From: Natroniella sp046097105
Lineage (GTDB): Bacteria; Bacillota; Halanaerobiia; Halobacteroidales; Halobacteroidaceae
Direction of reading: 5' to 3'
NCBI RefSeq assembly: GCF_046097105.1
Contig: NZ_CP175562.1
Span: 744,001 to 808,000 of the forward strand
Length of the DNA: 64,000 bases
Position numbers and translations under genes: made by a program. Shown here one piece after another: positions 1-7,967 of this stretch. Position 1 is the stretch's first letter. Each line of letters starts with the position of its first letter. The notes beneath the pieces were generated by a model. That model saw only the letters and a list, made by a program, of their open reading frames with translations. It did no database searches and had not been told where the DNA came from.

Positions 1-690
1 GCTATTATGCTTAAAGGAGAAGCGGTATGGAGTATGACTGTAATGTTCTTATCTATGTGGGATTATCTTAGAGGAATTGAAGAAAATTTAAAAGAGTTTA
101 AGTATGATGAGAGTTTATTACAAATTAATTGCAAGGATGAAGATGGATATATTCAACCATTTGCAGATAGTCCACTAGATGATGAAACTGTTGGAGAGAT
201 AACCTATCTTAATTTAATTAATAAGGCTAAAAAGTATGTTTATATCACGACTCCTTATTTGATTATCGACCATGAAATGGTAACTGCATTATCATCAGCG
301 GCTAAAGGAGGGGTTGATATTCGTATAATCACTCCTCATTATGCAGATAAATGGTATGTTCATGCAGTTACTAGATCTTATTATAAGATTCTTATTGAGA
401 GCGGAGTAAGAATCTATGAGTATCTTCCAGGATTCATCCATTCAAAAAATTATATAGCAGATGATGAGTATGGCGTTGTCGGTACAATAAATATGGATTA
501 TAGGAGTTTATATTTACACTTTGAATGTGGTGTTTGGATGTATAAATGTAGTAGTGTCATTGATATGAAAAATGATTTTTTTGATACGCTAAAAGTCTGT
601 AAGGAGATAACTATAGAAGATTTTGAAGATACTGAATGGTATAGATCGTTAGGGCGCTCAGTATTACGTGTGTTTGCTCCTTTAATGTGA
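1..690 (+). CDS. cls: Cardiolipin synthase, C-terminal part (cut by window edge)
   Basis: The frame is open to the first base, so the true start lies upstream and only about 229 codons are present. The fragment shows the C-terminal phospholipase-D-type half of cardiolipin synthase: QPFADSPLD, then KYVYITTPYLII, and the second HKD motif as HSKNYIADDEYGVVGTIN followed by MDYRSLYLHFECG. The family condenses two phosphatidylglycerol molecules to cardiolipin plus glycerol at the inner membrane. HSK replaces the commoner HAK but keeps the catalytic His and Lys. The internal ATG at base 7 is not a credible start because it falls inside the conserved linker. Confidence 0.9.
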   Translation, partial: AIMLKGEAVWSMTVMFLSMWDYLRGIEENLKEFKYDESLLQINCKDEDGYIQPFADSPLDDETVGEITYLNLINKAKKYVYITTPYLIIDHEMVTALSSAAKGGVDIRIITPHYADKWYVHAVTRSYYKILIESGVRIYEYLPGFIHSKNYIADDEYGVVGTINMDYRSLYLHFECGVWMYKCSSVIDMKNDFFDTLKVCKEITIEDFEDTEWYRSLGRSVLRVFAPLM

Positions 691-777
691 TCAGATTATG
701 TAAATTAACTGCAAGTACCTTACTTTTGTTTGTTATAAAATAAAGATATAATTTATTCAGAAGGAGGAAAATAGAAG

Positions 778-1101
778 GTGGTAAAGAAAGAAAAAACAAT
801 TGAAATAGATCGGATTTATCATAGTAAAGATGTTGATCGAGCTGAAGTGATTTATCAATTGAGTAATGGAGTTAAAGTTATTAATCGCAGTAAAGAGATT
901 ATTAAAAAGCTGAATGTTGATAAATGGGAGGAAGTTAGTTTTGTTCCAGAAGGCTTTGAGGAAGTATCTAGAAATATTACGTCTCAGGAAGAAAGAGAAT
1001 TAAAAAAATTTCTAGATCAATTTCAGACTAATAAGCAATCTGAGCAAGATAAGTGGCTGAAGAATATTTGGCAGAAGATAATTAATTTATTTAAAAGATA
1101 A
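778..1101 (+). CDS. Small charged protein of unknown function, 107 aa
   Basis: A GTG start sits about 10 bases after a strong aaggagg. The product is highly charged (many Lys/Glu), has no signal peptide or membrane segment, and ends in a Trp/Lys-rich amphipathic tail (residues about 92-107, WLKNIWQKIINLFKR) that could bind a membrane surface. I do not recognise a family. It lies between cls and the phosphatase gene with its own ribosome site and no clear operon partner. Confidence 0.65.
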   Translation: MVKKEKTIEIDRIYHSKDVDRAEVIYQLSNGVKVINRSKEIIKKLNVDKWEEVSFVPEGFEEVSRNITSQEERELKKFLDQFQTNKQSEQDKWLKNIWQKIINLFKR

Positions 1102-1238
1102 GGTCTATGATAATATAATTTAATTTGAAATTTAAGTAAAGGTAATTTTCTCCTTGCTAAAAAAATCTTTTTTAAGAATAAATAATAGCAAAAAAGTTAA
1201 TTTTAATATTAACAGACAGTAAGTAAGGAGGAAATAAA

Positions 1239-2654
1239 ATGAAACGTAACTTTAAGATCTTATTTGTATTGTTGTTTATTTTTCTGTTAACAGCTTGTGC
1301 TCCACAAGAAACTCCTCCGCAAGAACAAGAGGAAGCAAGACCTAACAATGTAATCGTTATGATTGCTGATGGAATGGGAACAGGTCAAATGGAAGTTGCA
1401 CGTTTGTTTGAACATGGTAGGGAGGGAGAATTATTTATGGAAACCCTTCCTCATGTAGCATTAGCTAGGACTTATTCAGCCGACTATGATGTTACTGATT
1501 CTGCTGCCGCGGGTACAGCACTTGCCAATGCAGCTAAGACTAATAATGGTATGGTTGGTGTTGGCCCGGATGGTGAGGAATTGGTAAGTGTATTGGATAT
1601 TTTTAAAGAACAAGGCAAGACGGTTGGTGTTGTTTCTACGAATACTGTTACAGATGCTACACCAGCAGCTTATGTTGCTAAAACTGAAGCTCGAGGTAAT
1701 CAAGCGGAGATAGCTCGACAGATTTATGAAAATGAATATCATATAGCCTTAGGTGGTGGAGAGAGATTTTTCCAACCAGAAGCACAAGATGGTGAAGACT
1801 TAATTGCTGCTTTTGAAGAGGAAGGTTATGAAATTCCTAGGGATAGACAAGAATTAGCGAGTATAGAACCTACTGCTGAGACAAGAATTTTGGGTCTCTT
1901 TCATCCTTCCTTTATGAATTATGTAGGAGATAGAGAGATCTTAGAAAGTGAAGAGCCTTCTCTTGTAGAGATGTCAAAAAAAGCAATCGAAACTGCTTCA
2001 CAAAATGAAGATGGTTTCTTTTTAATGCTAGAGGGAGCAAGGGTAGACCATGCATCACATGCAGCAGACTTTGGTGGTATCTGGAGAGAGATGATTGACT
2101 TTGATGAAGCAGTAGAGTATGCTGTCAATTGGGCAGAAGAAAATGGAGATACATTAGTTATTGTCAAATCAGATCATGAAACGATGGGGATTGCTGCATC
2201 AGAAGTTATGGATGTCGAAAGCTTCAAAGAGATTGTTGTATCGCCTGAATATATGGCCCAACAGCTGGAGATAGATGAAGAAACGAACAATTATACTGAG
2301 GAAAGTATTAGAGAAGTCCTCTCTGAATATGCCAATATTGAGCTTAGTGATGAAGAGGTAGAAGAGTTTCAAGATAATGTTTGGGATGGAAATGATCCAG
2401 AGGGAAGACTCGTTGCTGAGCATATAGTTGGATGGGAAATTGGAAGTATTATTGCTTATTATTATGATGGAGGGGTAATGCACCGGAAGACTAGAGCAAG
2501 AAGTGACAGTACTGGAGGACATACTGCTAATACTGTTCCGGTTTTTGCCTATGGTATAGGAGCAGATAATTTTGATGGAATGTTAGATAATACTGAAATA
2601 CCAAAAATGATTGCTGACATATTCGGTTTTGAATATCAAGTTCAACAGAATTAG
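1239..2654 (+). CDS. phoA: Alkaline phosphatase, lipoprotein form
   Basis: The 471-residue product begins with a lipoprotein signal (LTAC lipobox, Cys20), so it is probably lipid-anchored outside the cytoplasmic membrane. Alkaline phosphatase signatures follow in order: VIVMIADGMGTGQ with metal-ligand Asp44; the nucleophile region VTDSAAAGTALA; LEGARVDHASHAADF; VKSDHETMG; and the late zinc His in GGHTANTVPVFAYG. It hydrolyses phosphomonoesters to release phosphate. The start follows aaggagg by 8 bases. It is monocistronic, ending in a palindromic terminator. An insert around residues 320-390 is richer in acidic residues than the E. coli enzyme. No Pho box could be assigned. Confidence 0.93.
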   Translation: MKRNFKILFVLLFIFLLTACAPQETPPQEQEEARPNNVIVMIADGMGTGQMEVARLFEHGREGELFMETLPHVALARTYSADYDVTDSAAAGTALANAAKTNNGMVGVGPDGEELVSVLDIFKEQGKTVGVVSTNTVTDATPAAYVAKTEARGNQAEIARQIYENEYHIALGGGERFFQPEAQDGEDLIAAFEEEGYEIPRDRQELASIEPTAETRILGLFHPSFMNYVGDREILESEEPSLVEMSKKAIETASQNEDGFFLMLEGARVDHASHAADFGGIWREMIDFDEAVEYAVNWAEENGDTLVIVKSDHETMGIAASEVMDVESFKEIVVSPEYMAQQLEIDEETNNYTEESIREVLSEYANIELSDEEVEEFQDNVWDGNDPEGRLVAEHIVGWEIGSIIAYYYDGGVMHRKTRARSDSTGGHTANTVPVFAYGIGADNFDGMLDNTEIPKMIADIFGFEYQVQQN

Positions 2655-2662
2655 TAAGAGTG

Positions 2663-2695
2663 GGCCTTCTAGTTTAAACTAGAAGGCCTTTTAAA
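2663..2695 (+). terminator. Intrinsic terminator after phoA
   Basis: A perfect 26-base palindrome (13-base arms beginning GGCCTTCTAG, bases 2663-2688) is followed by a short T run, 8 bases after the phosphatase stop codon. Confidence 0.85.
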
Positions 2696-2762
2696 TTGTT
2701 AACAAAAAAATTAAGTGATTTAAGATAAGATTATAAGTAAGATAATTTTTATACTTAACATG

Positions 2763-2872
2763 AAGGATAATAAAGGATAATATAGAAGATAGTTTATAAG
2801 TGTAGATAAAAATTATTTTTTTGTAAATTATTAGACAAGCTAATTGTTAGGTTAAATTATAAGATTAGTCAA
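2763..2872 (+). promoter_or_regulatory. Upstream block shared with two other MCP genes
   Basis: AAGGATAATAAAGGATAATATAGA (in two parts, bases 2763-2786) matches blocks at 11547 and 13535, each upstream of an MCP gene. TAATAT has the form of a -10 element, and TTAACA lies 17 bases before it here. A second stretch, aaattattaga...agctaa (about 2825-2860), matches 11645-11682. A shared promoter or regulator site is inferred. Confidence 0.5.
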
Positions 2873-2895
2873 TAGAGATTAAGGGGGGGAGAACT

Positions 2896-4806
2896 ATGTT
2901 TAGTAATATTAATTTGAAAAATCAGATTATGGGTTGTTTTTTATTAATGTTAGTAATGAATATTGGGCTTAGTCTTTATTTATTATTCATAAGACATCGT
3001 TTTCAGTTGAGCAATTTAGAAACAAGAGCTTTCTTTTTAATTAGCCTAGCTTCATTGGTCATAGGTTTAGGTTTAGTAAGGTTAATTAATAGTCGGATAA
3101 ATAATTTTTTGAATCAAACTAAGGCGAACAATGAAAACTTTCAAGCAAAAGTTAAGAATTCAACAGATATGGCTCATAAGATGGCAGATAATAGTAGTGA
3201 TTTGCAAGGGCAGATTAAGGACTGCTTTTCAAGTATTAGGCAACTCAATCAAGCTAATAACGAGGGGAGTGAAGCAGTTAAAGAAGTAGTAACTACAATG
3301 CAAGGCTCGGCCAATGCTGTTGAAGAGATGGCAAGCACAGCCCAAGAGATGGCAGATAATAGTAATGAGTTGCAAGAGCAGATTAATGGCTGTTTTTCAA
3401 GTGTTAAACAACTCAATCAAGCTAATAATGAGAGGAATGAAGCGGCTAAAGAAGTATTAACTACAATGCAAGGCTCGGCCAATGCCGTTGAAGAGATGGC
3501 AAGCACGGCCCAAGAGATGGCAGATAATAGTAATGAGTTACAAGAACAGATCAATGAGTGTTTTTCTAGTATTAGACAACTCAATCAAGCCAACAATGAA
3601 GGCAATAAAGCAGTTAAAGAAGTAATAACTACAATGGAAGAATCATCTGATGCAGTTGGAGAAATAGCACAAGAGATTGAAGAAGTAGCTACTGTCGTTG
3701 AAGATTTAGCGGGTAATGCTGAAAATGTACAGAGTGGAGCTGAAAGTTGTCTGCGAGAAATGGAAAGTACTAATAATTTAATTAAGCAGGGTAGCAATAT
3801 TGTAGATGAATCGATAGCAGCAACTAACAGTTTACAAAATAAAGTTGACAAAGTTGATATAATTTCAGAATCGATCAAAGAAATAACTAAGCAGACTAAT
3901 TTATTGTCATTGAATGCAGCAATTGAAGCAGCTAGAGCAGGAGAATATGGCAAAGGCTTTGCAGTTGTAGCTGAAGAAATAAGACAGTTAGCAGTGAAAA
4001 GTAATGATTCTACAATTGAAATTCAAAATATTTTGAAAGAAATAAAAGATGAAGTTGATACGGTTCGTAATCTATTAAATAATAACTCAAACAAAAATAA
4101 TACTGTTAATCAAGTCTTTAAAGAGATTTTGGATAGTTCTGATGAAGTATATTCTTTAATGACAAGTATGGTTGACTTATCTAATGACCAGACTGCTCAA
4201 ACTCAAGAGACAAGTGCTTCTGTTGAGGAAATCTCAGCAAATTCAGAAGAAGTTGCAGGTCAAGCAGAGGAAGTACTCAGCCATATAGAAGAAATATCTG
4301 AACAATTTGATGAAACGGTTGAAGCTAGTAATCAATTAGATGAATTAATCGATGCTATTGAAGGTACTAATAGTCAGTTCAGTGCAGCCATTGAAGAACA
4401 AGCAGCAAATTCAGAGGAAGTTTCAGCTCAGATAGAGGAAGTGCTTATCTATATGGAAGAGATAGCTGAACAATTTGATGAGACGGTTGAAACCAGTAAT
4501 CAATTAGATGAATTAATCGATGCCATTGAAGGTAGTAATAATGAACTCGGTGCAGCTACTCAGGAACAAGCGGCAAACTCAGAAGAAGTTTCGGCTCAAG
4601 TAGAAGAAGTACTCAGCTATATGGAGGAGATATCTGAACAATTTGATGAGACAGTTGAAGCAAGTAATGAGTTGGATGAAGTTATTGATTCAATTGAAGA
4701 TACCAATAATCAATTCAGTGCAGATATTCAAAAACAGACTACAAATGCAGAAGGAACTTTAAGAATGCTAAACAAATTAACAAGTCAACTGGAATTGCTT
4801 GGTTAG
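2896..4806 (+). CDS. Methyl-accepting chemotaxis protein with expanded signalling hairpin
   Basis: The 636-residue product has two N-terminal membrane segments (about 11-32 and 44-64) with only a short loop between them, so it has no evident extracytoplasmic sensor domain or HAMP. The rest is coiled coil. The hairpin tip, NAAIEAARAGEYGKGFAVVAEEIRQL in two parts near 340-365, is the CheA/CheW-binding region of MCPs. Three tandem 56-residue units (97-152, 153-208, 209-264) precede the tip and three different 56-residue units (447-502, 503-558, 559-614) follow it. Eight heptads per unit keeps the coiled-coil register. The start follows ggggggag. A bidirectional terminator follows. The missing sensor suggests cytoplasmic, membrane-state or partner-mediated input. 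Confidence 0.88.
   Translation: MFSNINLKNQIMGCFLLMLVMNIGLSLYLLFIRHRFQLSNLETRAFFLISLASLVIGLGLVRLINSRINNFLNQTKANNENFQAKVKNSTDMAHKMADNSSDLQGQIKDCFSSIRQLNQANNEGSEAVKEVVTTMQGSANAVEEMASTAQEMADNSNELQEQINGCFSSVKQLNQANNERNEAAKEVLTTMQGSANAVEEMASTAQEMADNSNELQEQINECFSSIRQLNQANNEGNKAVKEVITTMEESSDAVGEIAQEIEEVATVVEDLAGNAENVQSGAESCLREMESTNNLIKQGSNIVDESIAATNSLQNKVDKVDIISESIKEITKQTNLLSLNAAIEAARAGEYGKGFAVVAEEIRQLAVKSNDSTIEIQNILKEIKDEVDTVRNLLNNNSNKNNTVNQVFKEILDSSDEVYSLMTSMVDLSNDQTAQTQETSASVEEISANSEEVAGQAEEVLSHIEEISEQFDETVEASNQLDELIDAIEGTNSQFSAAIEEQAANSEEVSAQIEEVLIYMEEIAEQFDETVETSNQLDELIDAIEGSNNELGAATQEQAANSEEVSAQVEEVLSYMEEISEQFDETVEASNELDEVIDSIEDTNNQFSADIQKQTTNAEGTLRMLNKLTSQLELLG
3184..3687 (+). repeat. Three tandem 168-bp coding repeats (descending arm)
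   Basis: Units at 3184-3351, 3352-3519 and 3520-3687 encode near-copies beginning ADNSNELQEQIN and containing FSSVKQLNQANN. The first two are the closest; the third diverges in its last third. Confidence 0.9.
4234..4737 (+). repeat. Three tandem 168-bp coding repeats (ascending arm)
   Basis: Units at 4234-4401, 4402-4569 and 4570-4737 encode copies beginning AANSEEVSAQIEEVL and containing EQFDETVEASNQLDEL. Same length and copy number as the upstream set, but a different sequence. Confidence 0.9.
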
Positions 4807-4900
4807 GGTATAAATTCTGTTTGGTTATAGGTGTTTTTTATTCTCAGTTGAGATAAATTAATCAATTACAGGCTAAAGTTAATTTTTTAGTAGAAGAGTT

Positions 4901-4944
4901 AAATAACAAAAAGGGATGACTTAAGTCATCCCTTTTTGTTATTT
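4901..4944. terminator. Bidirectional terminator
   Basis: A perfect 44-base palindrome with arms AAATAACAAAAAGGGATGAC+TT has A/T runs on both sides. It serves the convergent MCP and methyltransferase genes. Confidence 0.9.
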
Positions 4945-4974
4945 ATAAGCTTTACTTATCAGGAATTCATTTCA

Positions 4975-5550
4975 TTAGATCTTTTTAGCTATTATACCAT
5001 ATTGTTGATTATTTAAACTTATATTTTTAATTACATTTAAAGAATGGTTATCAAGGGTATTAAGTAATTCCTGTTGAGAAATTCGATCTTTTAGTGGAGG
5101 GCCAATTGTATTTTCTTTCTTTTTAAAATCAATAATTGCTAATTTACCTTCTATTTTTAATTTTTTAAGGTAATTAGCTAAAAATCTATCTTGATCATCG
5201 ATTTCATGAATTACATTTGAAATTAAGATGAAGTCAATAGAATTGTTAGGAATATTAGCCTGATATTCTTCTCCATTAACTAATTTAATATTAGTTAGAC
5301 CTTGCTTTGTTACTCTCTTTTCTAATTCATTTAGCATCTGCTTTGAAGTATCAACACCATAAATGGTAGCTTCTTCAGTTATTAATTTGGCAGCTGGAAT
5401 AGTAAAGTAGCCGATACCACAGCCAATGTCAGCTACATCATCTCCTTTTTCTAAGAGTAATTTTTTTAAAGTTTCTTTAGCTGGTAGTAACTTCTTTCGC
5501 TCTTCACTCTCTAATTTGTGCATCTGCTTTGGATCAAATTTATGGGGCAT
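4975..5550 (-). CDS. Class I SAM-dependent methyltransferase, 191 aa
   Basis: The product contains the SAM-binding motif VADIGCGIGYFTIPAA (about residues 36-51) and the second acidic motif IYGVDTSKQML, followed by DFILISNVIHEIDDQDRF in the motif II/post-II region. It belongs to the broad Methyltransf_11/25 group (UbiE-like fold). The substrate cannot be read from sequence. The start follows aaggaggtaactg. It stands alone on the minus strand, sharing a terminator with the MCP, opposite the TetR gene. Confidence 0.8.
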   Translation of the reverse strand: MPHKFDPKQMHKLESEERKKLLPAKETLKKLLLEKGDDVADIGCGIGYFTIPAAKLITEEATIYGVDTSKQMLNELEKRVTKQGLTNIKLVNGEEYQANIPNNSIDFILISNVIHEIDDQDRFLANYLKKLKIEGKLAIIDFKKKENTIGPPLKDRISQQELLNTLDNHSLNVIKNISLNNQQYGIIAKKI

Positions 5551-5697
5551 CAGTTACCTCCTTTCTTTGTTACTTATTATATACTTAACTAATAATTTAG
5601 ATTTTCCTTTTATAATGCACATTGTTATTGGAAAAGATAAATTCATAGCTAATGTGATCTATATTACAGAAGTTTATGGAATAGGCTAGTAAAATAT

Positions 5698-5721
5698 AAC
5701 TGAATGAACTATCATTCAGTT
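5698..5721. promoter_or_regulatory. TetR-type operator upstream of the regulator gene
   Basis: Perfect inverted repeat: aactgaatga, 4 bases, tcattcagtt. The core TGAATGA-N4-TCATTCA recurs at 6336-6353. It lies 23 bases before the tetR-family start, a position suited to autorepression. Confidence 0.75.
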
Positions 5722-5743
5722 TAAAAGGTTAGGGGGGTTAAAG

Positions 5744-6307
5744 ATGAGCAAAAGAGAATTGGTTAGACAGAGTGCAATTGAGCTGTTTGTTCAGGAGGGC
5801 TATTATAATACAACAGTAAAGATGATTTCAGAAGGAGCAGGAGTTGCAGTAGGGACTGTTTATAATTATTTTGCTAATAAAAAAGAAATCTTGGAGTATA
5901 TTTTTGAAGTTGAATTGACAAAGAGAGTTAGATTTTTAGAAGAGTTGAAGAATAAAGATGTTTCTTTTCAACAGAAAGTAATAATCTTTTTAAATAAACA
6001 TTTTAGTGAATTAGAGGCTAATCCTACTACTACAACTGTTTTAACGCAAGAATGTAGATTACCAAGCAAAAATAATTTACAGACAGTAGAGAAGTTTATG
6101 AACCAAATACCTGATTTAATTGCTCAATTACTAGAGCAAGCAGAAGAGAAGGGGGAGATTAGAGAGGTAAATAGTAAATTGGTAGCTAATATTATTTTTA
6201 ATTCATTACATGGAATGGCTGTTAAAGTATCTAGAAGTGAAAAATATAATTTTGCTCAGGCTAAAAAAGAATTGATCAACTTATATTGGCTTGGTTTAAA
6301 GAAGTGA
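5744..6307 (+). CDS. TetR/AcrR family transcriptional regulator
   Basis: The 187-residue product has the TetR N-terminal helix-turn-helix: RQSAIELFVQEGYYNTTVKM, then ISEGAGVAVGTVYNYFANKKEI in two parts. The C-terminal ligand domain has the YfiR/FadR-like form (NIIFNSLHGMAVKV) but the ligand is unknown. The start follows taggggggtta. Identical operator cores flank the gene at 5698 and 6334, so autoregulation plus control of the next transcription unit is inferred. That unit now begins with broken genes. Confidence 0.88.
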   Translation: MSKRELVRQSAIELFVQEGYYNTTVKMISEGAGVAVGTVYNYFANKKEILEYIFEVELTKRVRFLEELKNKDVSFQQKVIIFLNKHFSELEANPTTTTVLTQECRLPSKNNLQTVEKFMNQIPDLIAQLLEQAEEKGEIREVNSKLVANIIFNSLHGMAVKVSRSEKYNFAQAKKELINLYWLGLKK

Positions 6308-6333
6308 TTACAGGTATATATATATGTATTATC

Positions 6334-6355
6334 AATGAATGAATGTTCATTCATT
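6334..6355. promoter_or_regulatory. Second TetR operator, ahead of the decayed OsmC/cupin unit
   Basis: Inverted repeat aatgaatgaa-tg-ttcattcatt. Its core TGAATGA-N4-TCATTCA has the same half-sites and spacing as the operator before the regulator. Confidence 0.75.
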
Positions 6356-6374
6356 ATGGAGAGGAGAGTTTCAA

Positions 6375-6565
6375 ATGACCAAAAGCATTTGGAGAGTGAT
6401 CAGTCAAGCTGGATTTTTAACATAGGATCTGTCCTCGTTGTTGGTTGAGCAGATGTAACAGCAGAAGAGTTGGAAGAGGTATTAGAAGAGTCCCATCAGC
6501 GTTGTTTGGTAATGAATACGTTGGATCCTAAGAGTGAGATCAAGACTGATTTTGTAATTAAATAA
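6375..6565 (+). pseudogene. Remnant of an OsmC-like gene
   Basis: An ATG after gaggagag encodes only 16 residues (MTKSIWRVISQAGFLT) before a stop. In another frame, 6449-6565 encodes a tail with VTAEELEEVLEESHQRC and VMNTLDPKSEIKTDFVIK, which resembles the C-terminus of OsmC/Ohr-type peroxiredoxins. A stop (TGA) directly precedes this tail. The catalytic centre is missing. The OsmC assignment rests on the tail alone. Confidence 0.5.
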
Positions 6566-6580
6566 AAGGAGGAGTTAAAA

Positions 6581-6773
6581 ATTGAAATTATTAAGATGGA
6601 TCAGATTGAGGGTAAGAAGAATAAGCGTGGTGTAGTAGCTAAGAAGATTCTGAAAAATGATGATGTGCAGATTATGAATTTGGTTTTAGAGCCTGGTGAT
6701 GTAGTTGATGAGCCTTGAGGCAGATCAAAATCAAAAATTTGTGGTTTTAAATGTTAAAACTCCTAGTTTATAA
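6581..6773 (+). pseudogene. Remnant of a small cupin-domain gene
   Basis: After aaaggaggag, a frame without a normal start codon encodes IIKMDQIEGKKNKRGVVAKK, then ILKNDDVQIMNLVLEPGD and VVDEP, then a stop. This is the first part of a small cupin. A short stretch in another frame, ADQNQKFVVLNVKTPSL (6720-6770), looks like the matching C-terminus. The metal-binding core between them has been deleted. Confidence 0.55.
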
Positions 6774-6870
6774 GCTAAGAGTAAATATAAGCTTCTTTTA
6801 AAAGGAGTTTATATCTTTTAGATTAGTTGTGAGAAAGTAGAGTAAATTTTGGTAACGGAAAGGAGATACT

Positions 6871-7353
6871 ATGTTATATACAAGTTCAATTTTATTGATC
6901 GTCATTTTATTTTTACTTGATCGAGAGAAGACTGTTAAGGGGTTAAAGATAGGGCTAAAAAAATTACTTAAGAACTTACCAGTCTTTTTAAATATGATAA
7001 TTTTAGTAGCAATTTCACTCTATTTTATTTCTGATGAATTGATTATTGCTTATTTAGGAGAGGGTAATTATTTATTTAGCTTAGTTTTTGCTATCTTAGT
7101 AGGAAGTATTTCTTTTATGCCAGGTTTTGTTGCGTTTCCTCTGGCAGGTGTTTTAGCTACTAAAGGGGTTAATTATACTGTATTGGCTGCCTTTACTACA
7201 ACGATGATGATGGTTGGAGTAGTGACTTATCCAATAGAAAAAGAGTTTTTTGGACACAAGGTGACTATCATTAGAAACTTGATTGGTTTAGCAATAGCAT
7301 TGATTGTTTCTATAATAATAGGTTTAGTTTATGGAGAGGTGGGGTTAGTATGA
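6871..7353 (+). CDS. Half-permease 1 (ArsP/DUF318-like)
   Basis: This 160-residue protein has about four or five membrane segments and a conserved core, ELIIAYLGEGNY ... VGSISFMPGFVAFPLAGVL. It resembles half of the DUF318/ArsP_1 permease family, whose full-length members export methylarsenicals or have unknown substrates. The next gene overlaps by 4 bases and carries a homologous core, so the two probably form a heterodimer. The substrate is unknown. The start follows aaaggagata. Confidence 0.7.
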   Translation: MLYTSSILLIVILFLLDREKTVKGLKIGLKKLLKNLPVFLNMIILVAISLYFISDELIIAYLGEGNYLFSLVFAILVGSISFMPGFVAFPLAGVLATKGVNYTVLAAFTTTMMMVGVVTYPIEKEFFGHKVTIIRNLIGLAIALIVSIIIGLVYGEVGLV

Positions 7354-7874
7354 GTAGAGTGAGAAGGTATTGGTTTGTAATGATATTTATTATTTTTATT
7401 GTAATTAGCTTTGGATTTGATTATCAGGTTGGTACAGGAATTTATAATAATTTTGTTGATTTTGCAATAACGATGGTCAAGTTTGTTCCTTTAGTATTTT
7501 TATTAATTGGACTTTTTGAAGTTTGGGTTGATCGAGAGACTATTGAAAGTTATTTAGGAGATCAATCAGGAGCATTAGCTTTCTTATGGGCAATTTTATT
7601 AGCTGAAACTGCTGTGGGTGGATTATATGTAGCTTTTCCAGTTGCTCATAGCTTATATAATAAAGGAGCTAGGTTAGCTATAATCTTTACCTATATTGGA
7701 GCGGCAGCAGTGGTTAGAGTGCCGATGACCTTATTTGAGGCTTCTTTTTTAGGAGCTAAATTTTCTTTAATTAGAATTTTAGTATCGATGCCACTGGTAA
7801 TTTTAAGTAGTATAGCTTTAGAAAGATATTTACAGAAGGAAAATTATGAGATTAGTTCGGTTCAAAAGACTTGA
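7350..7874 (+). CDS. Half-permease 2 (ArsP/DUF318-like)
   Basis: The 174-residue partner of the preceding gene overlaps it by ATGA. Its core, ETIESYLGDQSGALAF ... LYVAFPVAHSLYNKGA, aligns with the YLGEGNY...AFPLAGVLATKG core of the first half, showing an ancient duplication with division into two chains. Segment count is about four or five. Translational coupling suggests equal amounts of the two halves. It may fall under the TetR operator at 6334, though a further promoter is possible. Confidence 0.7.
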   Translation: MSRVRRYWFVMIFIIFIVISFGFDYQVGTGIYNNFVDFAITMVKFVPLVFLLIGLFEVWVDRETIESYLGDQSGALAFLWAILLAETAVGGLYVAFPVAHSLYNKGARLAIIFTYIGAAAVVRVPMTLFEASFLGAKFSLIRILVSMPLVILSSIALERYLQKENYEISSVQKT

Positions 7875-7967
7875 ATTAGTAAAATAGAGTGGAGTAAGAT
7901 GCAAAGAAGTTTATAAAATAGTTGTTCAGCGAGTAGAACATCAGCCTTAGACTATGATTTTGTTTAT

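Noticed and set aside
1476..2522. Three long minus-strand open frames inside phoA
   Set aside because: They lack ribosome sites and give low-complexity, Ser/Ile-rich proteins; they are shadows of the phosphatase gene.
3184..3687. Regular repeats as a CRISPR array
   Set aside because: The repeats are in frame, contiguous and coding; no spacers. No CRISPR array seen anywhere in the window.
3585..3953. 122-codon minus-strand frame in the MCP
   Set aside because: Mirror of repetitive coiled-coil coding sequence; no initiation signal.
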